A stretch of DNA of 64,000 nucleotides from Lawsonibacter sp. (lineage in GTDB: Bacteria > Bacillota > Clostridia > Oscillospirales > Oscillospiraceae). The notes beneath the pieces are model-generated. The model was not told the DNA's origin. It worked only from the letters and a program-made list of their open reading frames with translations, and ran no database searches. The stretch covers positions 1 to 64,000 of the forward strand of contig JAAWAD010000039.1 in assembly GCA_022791995.1 (NCBI GenBank), read 5' to 3'. Every line of letters begins with the position of its first letter. The first letter of the stretch is position 1. Positions 58,184 to 64,000 of this stretch are shown in pieces. Both the position numbers and the translations under genes were made by a program.

Positions 58184-59206
58184 TTACGGAAGCAAAATGG
58201 CCTTCAAAAGACCCTCCTCCCGGGCAATCAGACGTTGGAAGATCTCCGCGCCCTGGGACAGAGGGAAGCACGAAAGGAAGGGAGATACGTCAACCCGCCC
58301 CTGGGCGATAGCCTCCAGGCACAGGGGGTACTCCCCCTGGGAGGAGTAGCTGAACTGCACCTTGATCTGCCCCACCACACAGGCCTGGAGGGGGAAGGAA
58401 ATCTCGGGGGAACGGTTGCCTACCACCACGATGGTTCCGCCCAGCCGCACCGCCCGCATACAGGCGGCAAAAGAGCCCTGGCTTCCCACTGTGTCAAAGA
58501 CGACATCCGCTCCTTTCCCCTGCGTGGCGGAGCGCAGCCGAGGAAGAAGGGCCTCCTCCCCGTCCGCAGCCCGGGCGCCCAGCGCCTGGGCGGTCTGCTG
58601 GCGGAGGGGGTGGTGTCCCAGAACATACACCTGCTCCACCCCCCGGCCCACAGCGGCCAGCAGAGTCATCAGACCGATGGTGCCGTCTCCCACCACCGCC
58701 GCCGTCTGCCCCGGCTCCAGGCCGGACAGCCGGACGGCGTGCATCCCCACGGAAAAGGGCTCGATGAGGCAGGCCTGGGGGAAGGTGACCTGCTCCGGCA
58801 GGCGGTACAGGGTGTGGGCCCTCACGGTCACATATTCCGCCATAGCGCCTTCCTTCCGGTACTCCTGGCAGGCCACACCCACGATTCTCCGGTGGGCGCA
58901 CAGGTTGCTCAGGTCGTTTTGGCAGTACCAGCATGTTCCACAGAACTGGGTAGAGTCGAAGGTGACCCGGTCCCCCACCTTCCAGCCCCGGACCGCCCCG
59001 CCCACCTGTGCAATGACGCCACTGGCCTCGTGCCCCATAATCAGGGGCGGAATGCGCCGGCCGTTGGTACCGTCGCTGCCATGGATGTCGCTACCGCAGA
59101 TGGCACAGGCCTTCACCTGGAGCAGCACCTCGTCCGCCTCCGGCTGGGGGGTGGGGACGTCAATGTACACAAACTGCCCGGGGCCGGTCAATACAAGGGC
59201 TTTCAT
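58184..59206 (-). CDS. Zinc-dependent alcohol dehydrogenase (MDR family)
   Basis: A 340-aa medium-chain dehydrogenase, probably acting on a polyol or aldonate in hexonate catabolism. Catalytic zinc ligands are in KACAICGSDIHGSD (Cys) and MGHEASG (His, Glu); the structural zinc loop reads CGTCWYCQNDLSNLC. The NAD site is VVGDGTIGLMT. It is L-threonine/L-idonate dehydrogenase-like; the exact substrate is not clear. It starts 12 nt after dgoD. The ATG at 59206 fits the GGGGAG site. Confidence 0.88.
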   Translation of the reverse strand: MKALVLTGPGQFVYIDVPTPQPEADEVLLQVKACAICGSDIHGSDGTNGRRIPPLIMGHEASGVIAQVGGAVRGWKVGDRVTFDSTQFCGTCWYCQNDLSNLCAHRRIVGVACQEYRKEGAMAEYVTVRAHTLYRLPEQVTFPQACLIEPFSVGMHAVRLSGLEPGQTAAVVGDGTIGLMTLLAAVGRGVEQVYVLGHHPLRQQTAQALGARAADGEEALLPRLRSATQGKGADVVFDTVGSQGSFAACMRAVRLGGTIVVVGNRSPEISFPLQACVVGQIKVQFSYSSQGEYPLCLEAIAQGRVDVSPFLSCFPLSQGAEIFQRLIAREEGLLKAILLP

Positions 59207-59217
59207 CTCGCTCCCCC

Positions 59218-60366
59218 CTACCACTCAGCAAGACTGCCGTCCTCGTGACGCCAGACGGGGTTTTTCCAGGCGTGGGGGGTGCGCCCCTCCTCCTCCACCA
59301 GCGCTTTGTTGACTGTCACTCCCAGGCCGGACAGCCGGGGCAGAGCGACAAAGCCGTCCGTAAATGCAAGATCCTCCTGATTCAGGGCATAATCCAGCAC
59401 GCAGCGCCCCTCGTTGTAGTGGATTCCAATGCTCTGCTCCTGGATGACGGCATTGTAGCATACCGCGTCCAGGTTCAGACAGCTGGCCAGAGCCACAGGG
59501 CCCAGGGGGCAATGGGGGGCCAGGGCCACGTCGTGGGCCTCGGCCATGGCCGCGATCTTCCGGCACTCGGTGAGCCCCCCTGCGTGGGACAGGTCGGGCT
59601 GGATAATATCCACCCCTCCTGCCGCCAGCAGCCGCTTGTAGTCATATTTGGTAAACAGCCGCTCTCCCGTGGCGATAGGGATATTGCAGGCGGCGGCGAT
59701 CTCCTTGAAATACTCCATGTTCTCGCACAGGACGGGCTCCTCCAGGAACATGGGGTCAAATTCCTCCAGCTTTTTGGCCACCACCTTGGCCATAGGCTTG
59801 TGGACCCGGCCGTGGAAGTCGATGGCGATGCCAAAACCCTTGCCGCAGGCCTCCCGCACGCTGGCCACCCGCTCCAGAAGGGCGTCAATTTTTTCATAGC
59901 TGTCCAGGAATTGGAGCTCGTCTGTGCCATTCATTTTCACAGCGGTAAAGCCCTGCTTCTTCTTTTCCAGCGCGGCCTGGGCCACATCGGACGGGCGGTC
60001 GCCCCCCACCCAACTGTACACCCGCATTCTGTCCCGGCAGCGCCCACCCAGCAGCTGCCACACCGGCGCACCGAAGAACTTGCCCTTGATGTCCCACAGG
60101 GCCTGGTCGATGCCGGACAGCGTGCTCATGGCAATGCCGCCCCCCCGGTAAAAGCCGCCGCGAAACAGCACCGTCCAGATATCCTCGATCTGCATCGGGT
60201 CTCTGCCCAGCAGATAGGGCTTGAGCTCCTCAATGCAGGTGCAGACCGTGGCCGCCCGGCCCTCCAGCACAGGCTCCCCCCAGCCACTAAGCCCTTCGTC
60301 TGTGACGATCTCCACAAATGCCCACCGGGGCCGCACCAGCCAAGTTTGAATTCCTGTTATTTTCAT
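59218..60366 (-). CDS. dgoD: D-galactonate dehydratase
   Basis: A 382-aa enolase-superfamily enzyme that dehydrates D-galactonate to 2-keto-3-deoxy-galactonate. It matches DgoD in order: opening MKITGIQTWLVRPRWAFVEI, GGFYRGGGIAMSTLSGIDQALWDIKGK, YSWVGGDRPSDV, metal ligands in FGIAIDFHGRV, FLEEPV and TGERL, then APHCPLGPVALA and the end WRHEDGSLAEW. AGGAGGA site. A palindrome CACAGCGCTGTG lies just upstream at 60387-60398. Confidence 0.94.
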   Translation of the reverse strand: MKITGIQTWLVRPRWAFVEIVTDEGLSGWGEPVLEGRAATVCTCIEELKPYLLGRDPMQIEDIWTVLFRGGFYRGGGIAMSTLSGIDQALWDIKGKFFGAPVWQLLGGRCRDRMRVYSWVGGDRPSDVAQAALEKKKQGFTAVKMNGTDELQFLDSYEKIDALLERVASVREACGKGFGIAIDFHGRVHKPMAKVVAKKLEEFDPMFLEEPVLCENMEYFKEIAAACNIPIATGERLFTKYDYKRLLAAGGVDIIQPDLSHAGGLTECRKIAAMAEAHDVALAPHCPLGPVALASCLNLDAVCYNAVIQEQSIGIHYNEGRCVLDYALNQEDLAFTDGFVALPRLSGLGVTVNKALVEEEGRTPHAWKNPVWRHEDGSLAEW

Positions 60367-60386
60367 TGTGTATCCTCCTAAAACAG

Positions 60387-60398
60387 CACAGCGCTGTG
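60387..60398. promoter_or_regulatory. Perfect 12-bp palindrome upstream of dgoD
   Basis: CACAGCGCTGTG lies in the 94-bp gap between the RspA-like gene and dgoD, the widest gap in the operon. It may be an RNA hairpin tuning expression or an operator; no T-run follows. Confidence 0.4.
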
Positions 60399-60460
60399 TA
60401 TCTCCTGCCTGACCTTCTCGGGATATCCGGGCATAGAGACACACAGCGCCGAAACTTCGG

Positions 60461-61711
60461 TCAGGGCGTCTGGAGGCTTCCGTCCCGGTTGCGGGTCTGG
60501 GTCCAGGTGGTGACCGTATTCTCACAGGGGTACTTTGCGGCCTCTGCCTCGTTCAAATCCACGCCAAGGCCGGGCTTCTCGTTGGCATAGACAAAGCCGT
60601 CGTTGCCGTATTCCGGCATTCCGGGGAACACATCCAGTAGCGCGCCGTGGGGGCCCTTCAGGTCCTGAATGACGAAGTTGGGGGGCTCGATGCCGCTCCA
60701 CTCCTGAAGGCCCAGGTTGGCGGCAGCCAGGTCGATGTGGATGTTGGCGGCGTGGGCCAGGGGGCTCATGTCCCCGGGGCCGTGCCAGCAGATGCGCACG
60801 CCGTACTGCTCGCAGAACTGCTGAAGCTTGCGGGCGGGCGTGATGCCGCCCACCTGGCTGAGGTGGACCCGCATATAGTCGATGCTGCGGTTCTGCACCA
60901 GATGCTTATATTCAGCGGGGTTGTTGAACAGCTCGCCCTGGCTCAGGGGGGTGACGCTGACCTGCTTGATCTTATCCAGCCACTCCACCTGCTCCAGCGG
61001 GACCACGTCCTCCATAAAGAACAGCTTGTAGGGCTCCATCTCCTTGACAAAGGTGACGGCCTCGGTGGGGTGGATGCGCTCGTGAACGTCGTGGACCAGA
61101 TCCAGGTCGAAGCCCTCCTTGGCACGGATGCCGTCAAACAACTTCAGGGTGTCCCGCATGTACTTTTTGCTGTCCAGATAGATCCCCGGCTGGGCGCCCT
61201 TGGCTGCCCACTCGGGGGCGGGGCCATAGCCGCCGCCGCCGTAGCCGCCGCACTGGCAGCGGATGTGGCGCACGCCGATGGCGCGGTAGCGCTCGATATT
61301 CTCGCAGATCTCCTCCACGTCGGCGCCGTCCACATGGCGGTACACCGGCACTCCAGCCCGCATTTTGCCGCCAAACAGGTCATACACCGGCATGTTGGCC
61401 ATCTTACCCTTGATATCCCACAGAGCCATGTCCACGCCGGAGATGGCGTTGTTGGCAATGGGGCCGCAGCGCCAGTAGGCGTTCTGGTGCATCAGCTGCC
61501 ACAGGTCGGTGATGCAGCTGACGTCCCGACCGATGAGCAGGGGGCGCAGATAGGTCTCGATCAGGTGCTGCACGGTGAGATGCCGGTAGGCGAAGGTGGC
61601 GCAGCCCAGGCCGTACAGGCCAGGCTCACTGGTCAGCACCTTGACAACCACCAGATTGATGCCCTCGGGGGCGGTGCAGATCACTTGAATGTCACGTATG
61701 GTTGGGGACAT
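60461..61711 (-). CDS. RspA/ManD-like sugar acid dehydratase (enolase superfamily)
   Basis: A 416-aa member of the mandelate racemase/muconate lactonising group, closest in pattern to RspA/mannonate dehydratase: YWRCGPIANNAISGVDMALWDIKGK, IRCQCGG, LVHDVHERIHPTEAV, FFMEDVVPLEQ, and HGPGDMSPLAHAANIH. These dehydrate mannonate or gluconate to 2-keto-3-deoxygluconate, often slowly. The C-terminus (NRDGSLQTP) lacks the usual final Trp. It sits between the SDR and dgoD in the same operon, so the cells treat at least two epimeric hexonates. Confidence 0.88.
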   Translation of the reverse strand: MSPTIRDIQVICTAPEGINLVVVKVLTSEPGLYGLGCATFAYRHLTVQHLIETYLRPLLIGRDVSCITDLWQLMHQNAYWRCGPIANNAISGVDMALWDIKGKMANMPVYDLFGGKMRAGVPVYRHVDGADVEEICENIERYRAIGVRHIRCQCGGYGGGGYGPAPEWAAKGAQPGIYLDSKKYMRDTLKLFDGIRAKEGFDLDLVHDVHERIHPTEAVTFVKEMEPYKLFFMEDVVPLEQVEWLDKIKQVSVTPLSQGELFNNPAEYKHLVQNRSIDYMRVHLSQVGGITPARKLQQFCEQYGVRICWHGPGDMSPLAHAANIHIDLAAANLGLQEWSGIEPPNFVIQDLKGPHGALLDVFPGMPEYGNDGFVYANEKPGLGVDLNEAEAAKYPCENTVTTWTQTRNRDGSLQTP

Positions 61712-61733
61712 GTCAAAGCTCCTCCCTTAATTG

Positions 61734-62504
61734 TTATTTCACCAGATAGCCGCCGTCCACCGGGATAATGGCTCCCCCCAGGTAGTCGCTGGCGTGGGAG
61801 GCCAGGAAGATACAGGCGCCCTTCATGTCGTCGCCTGTCCCCCAGCGCCCCGCGGGAATGCGGTCGGTGATCTGCTGCTTTCTGGGGTTGCTGGGGTCCA
61901 GCAGGGCGGAGTTCATCTCCGTGGCCATATAGCCGGGAGCAATGGAGTTGACATTGACTCCCCGGGCAATCCAGTCGTTGCTCAATTCCTTGGTCAGCTG
62001 GGTCACGCCGCCCTTGGCCGCCGTGTAAGCCGGGACGGTCTGTCCGCCGAACCAGGAGACCATGGAGGCAATGGTAATAATCTTTCCATAGCCCTTCTCC
62101 AGCATCATCTTCCCCGCCTCCTGGCAGAGGATGAACACCGAGTTCAGGTTGACGTTGAGCACCTCGTCCCACTCCTCAATGGGGAACACCTCGGCGCTGT
62201 GGCGGCGCTGGATGCCGTGGGCAGTGACCAGAATATCCAGGTCCCCTCCCAGCTTCTCCACACAGTCCCGGAAGCCCTGGTAAACGCCCTCCCGCTTGCT
62301 GAAATCCGCCTGCACGCCGTGGCACTGGAAGCCCCTGTCGCAGAAGCTCTTGGCTACGTCCTGCACCTTGGCGGAGGTGCCCACGATGGCAACCTCACAG
62401 CCGGCCTCCATCAGGCCTTCAGCCATACCGTAGCCCAGACCGCGGGTGCCGCCGGTGACAATCGCCTTTTTCCCCTCGATGTTGAACAAGTCTTTTCCGT
62501 TCAT
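61734..62504 (-). CDS. SDR oxidoreductase, KduD/gluconate 5-dehydrogenase-like
   Basis: A 256-aa short-chain dehydrogenase. NAD(P) site VTGGTRGLGYGMAE, NVNLNSVF, catalytic Ser in TIASMVSW and Tyr-x3-Lys in VPAYTAAKGG, and the typical NVNSIAPGYMATEM. The sequence is like 2-deoxy-D-gluconate 3-dehydrogenase (KduD) and gluconate 5-dehydrogenase. It likely oxidises or reduces a keto-hexonate. The ATG at 62504 has a GAGGAGGAG site. It follows the first dehydrogenase by 16 nt. Confidence 0.88.
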   Translation of the reverse strand: MNGKDLFNIEGKKAIVTGGTRGLGYGMAEGLMEAGCEVAIVGTSAKVQDVAKSFCDRGFQCHGVQADFSKREGVYQGFRDCVEKLGGDLDILVTAHGIQRRHSAEVFPIEEWDEVLNVNLNSVFILCQEAGKMMLEKGYGKIITIASMVSWFGGQTVPAYTAAKGGVTQLTKELSNDWIARGVNVNSIAPGYMATEMNSALLDPSNPRKQQITDRIPAGRWGTGDDMKGACIFLASHASDYLGGAIIPVDGGYLVK

Positions 62505-62520
62505 TGCCGCTCCTCCTCTT

Positions 62521-63555
62521 TTATTCCGCCTCGTCGAACAGGATGACCATCTTTTTGGCCGACTCGTCGGGATGCTCAATCAAATCAAATACCCGGTGAA
62601 TATCGCGGAAGGGGATAAAGGTCGTTGCCAAGCCCTCCAGACGGTATTTGCCCTCCGCCATCTTCTGGGCGGTGGGGATCCACTGGTTCAGGCTCATGCG
62701 GGTACCGATAATGTCCAGCTCCCGGCCGTTGATCATCTGCTGGGTAAGCTGTTCTGGAACTGTGCAGAAGCCCATGGGCACCACCCGACCGGCGTTGCAC
62801 AGGATTCCTGGCTGAAGCACCATGGTCAGACTGCCGGGGAAGCAGGCGGCGTCAAAGGCGACGGTACAGCCGTGTCCGCCGGTGATCTTCTGGATTTCGG
62901 CCGCCACGTCCTGGGTCTTGCTGTTGATGGTGTAGTCCGCGCCAAACTGCCGGCTGCGCTCCAGGCTGGAGTCGCTGATGTCACAGCAGATAACCGTCTT
63001 CGCTCCCTTGAGCTTACATGCCTGGGCGATGATGGTGCCGATGGTGCCGGTACCCAGGATGAAAACCACGTCGTCGGCGCAGACACGGCCCCGGGCGGTG
63101 CTGTGCTCTCCGATGGTCAGCGGCTCGATGAGAGCGGCATCCTTCCAGGAGAGGCTGTCGCTGATTTTATAGACATAGCTCTCCTCCACGCACCAATACT
63201 CCCGCCAGCCGCCGTCGGTTCCGCTGCCGCGGACCAGAACATGCTCGCACACATTGCCCCGGCCGTGGGTACACTGATAGCATTCGCCGCAGCGCATCAC
63301 ATAGTCGATGACTACATGGTCGCCCACCTGGATGGCAGAGCAGTCCTTGCCCACCTTGGTGACGACCCCCACATTCTCATGCCCGGGGATGAGCGGGTAA
63401 CGGGCGTTGGGGTTCTCTCCCTTGAAAATGTGAATATCACTTCCGCATACGCCAGCGGCCATCATCTTGATCTGGACCTCGTTGTCCTTTGGCTCTGGCA
63501 CGGGAACCTCGCGGATCTCATAGTGCAGGGGGCTGGTGACGACACAGGTTTTCAT
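62521..63555 (-). CDS. Zinc-dependent alcohol dehydrogenase (MDR family), first gene of operon
   Basis: A 344-aa medium-chain dehydrogenase, L-idonate/sorbitol dehydrogenase-like. Zinc ligands: AAGVCGSDIHIFKG, PGHENVG; structural zinc CGECYQCTHGRGNVC; NAD site ILGTGTIGTI. The ATG at 63555 is preferred to 63564 because AGGAGG is 10 nt away. It heads the hexonate operon, so its substrate is probably the entry sugar acid or polyol. Confidence 0.88.
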   Translation of the reverse strand: MKTCVVTSPLHYEIREVPVPEPKDNEVQIKMMAAGVCGSDIHIFKGENPNARYPLIPGHENVGVVTKVGKDCSAIQVGDHVVIDYVMRCGECYQCTHGRGNVCEHVLVRGSGTDGGWREYWCVEESYVYKISDSLSWKDAALIEPLTIGEHSTARGRVCADDVVFILGTGTIGTIIAQACKLKGAKTVICCDISDSSLERSRQFGADYTINSKTQDVAAEIQKITGGHGCTVAFDAACFPGSLTMVLQPGILCNAGRVVPMGFCTVPEQLTQQMINGRELDIIGTRMSLNQWIPTAQKMAEGKYRLEGLATTFIPFRDIHRVFDLIEHPDESAKKMVILFDEAE

Positions 63556-63598
63556 GACAAGCATACCTCCTCTTCAATTATGCAGACCTCAACGCTTC

Positions 63599-63619
63599 AC
63601 TTGTATTTATAATACAAGT
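63599..63619. promoter_or_regulatory. 21-bp palindromic operator at head of hexonate operon
   Basis: 9-bp arms ACTTGTATT and AATACAAGT around a TAT centre, just downstream of the -10 (63637-63632) and 44 bp before the first ATG. A TTGTAT half-site recurs at the far-right promoter (63979-63986 region). Likely target of the FadR-type regulator at 56492. Confidence 0.68.
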
Positions 63620-63631
63620 TTCCTGGCTACT

Positions 63632-63659
63632 AGTATACACATCAAAATGGAAAATGCAA
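63632..63659 (-). promoter_or_regulatory. Promoter of the hexonate operon
   Basis: On the minus strand TTGCAT (63659-63654), 16-bp spacer, TATACT (63637-63632), directly upstream of the 21-bp palindrome. Confidence 0.65.
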
Positions 63660-63968
63660 GCCCCTTTTCTCCCCTTTTTCCGCTTTCAGCAGCCTGCACA
63701 AATTTGGGGCTTAAAATTTTACATCCAAATCCTGTGCAATTTTGTCCGCAGCCGCCCTTGAAAAAAAGAACAGGAGAAGTGCTGTTTTTTACCTATACCG
63801 TATATATACCGCAGAAAAATAGAGAGAAAGCGGCAATAGCCCCGGCCCACAGAAAGTTCCAGAGACCGCACGGACAGGAAAAGGCCCTTTCCCTTTGGTC
63901 AAATTGCCTTGTTTCCAAATCGGGACAAGTGCAAGATGCCAAAAATCAGGTCCAGGCTGTATTTTGTA
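63660..63968. other. AT-richer intergenic region, no gene seen
   Basis: This part of the gap beyond the hexonate promoter has lower GC than the rest of the window and short poly-A/T runs. No convincing frame, RNA gene or terminator was recognised. Confidence 0.6.
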
Positions 63969-63998
63969 TTGACACTTCTTGTATCAACGTGGTATCCT
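63969..63998 (+). promoter_or_regulatory. Rightward promoter at window edge
   Basis: TTGACA at 63969-63974, 18-bp spacer, TATCCT at 63993-63998. The spacer contains a TTGTAT half-site like that of the 63599 palindrome, so a divergent gene beyond the window, perhaps a transporter, may share the regulator. Confidence 0.5.
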
Positions 63999-64000
63999 CT

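Overview
The window is GC-rich, densely coding DNA from an anaerobic low-copy Firmicute, most likely a gut clostridium of the Oscillospiraceae type. This is inference from gene content: a YerC/TrpR-like regulator, DUF4317 and CD1247-type proteins, a FeoA-FeoB fusion, methionine synthase with a detached activation domain, AddB, YceD-rpmF, two-subunit class I fumarase and indolepyruvate:ferredoxin oxidoreductase. No rRNA, tRNA, CRISPR array, transposase or phage gene was seen.

Layout. 1-0.7 kb: end of a YigZ-family gene, an XRE regulator and a small unknown gene around a divergent promoter carrying two palindromes. 0.8-6.5 kb: YerC-like regulator, then iorA-iorB, three unknown small genes, a phenylacetate-CoA ligase and an ACT-domain protein (2-keto-aryl acid oxidation). 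6.6-14.3 kb, minus strand: asnA, metH activation protein, metH, hisH, an LtaS-like sulfatase and hisA in one tight run. 14.4-16.1 kb: a Phe/Tyr-rich leader peptide with an attenuator in front of DAHP synthase, then DUF378. 16.2-24.4 kb: YgiQ radical SAM protein, FeoAB, a dicarboxylate/amino acid symporter, a zinc-ribbon protein, EF-P and an M24 peptidase. 24.6-36.5 kb: DUF4317, aroB-aroA-aroC, a hairpin-rich MITE-like element, pheA, an aroE-aroK fusion, aroQ, addB, yceD and rpmF. 36.5-39.1 kb: CadC-like regulator, HMA metallochaperone and Zn/Cd P-type ATPase. 39.3-44.5 kb: lipoprotein, MBOAT acyltransferase, GNAT, TPR membrane protein and DHHW protein (surface acylation cluster), then a secreted protein.

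44.8-56.4 kb is the most unusual part. Fumarase subunits A and B are split by two unknown genes and followed by seven co-directional genes. These are a pair of propeller-like paralogues, two proteins that share the same N-terminal TPR module but differ downstream (one carries SUFU and DUF2185 domains), a DUF4261 protein, a DUF6348-like protein and one unknown. SUFU and DUF2185/Imm33 are known immunity families of polymorphic toxin systems, yet no toxin gene is present, so this looks like a polyimmunity-type array nested in a metabolic operon. The three small genes between iorB and paaK are a similar insertion on a smaller scale.

56.5-63.6 kb, minus strand: a hexonate catabolic operon (two zinc dehydrogenases, a KduD-like SDR, an RspA/ManD-like dehydratase, DgoD galactonate dehydratase), a TPR membrane protein and a FadR/GntR regulator, with a strong promoter and a long palindrome at its head. 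Together the genes encode every step from DAHP to phenylalanine, with DAHP synthase apparently controlled by translation of Phe codons.
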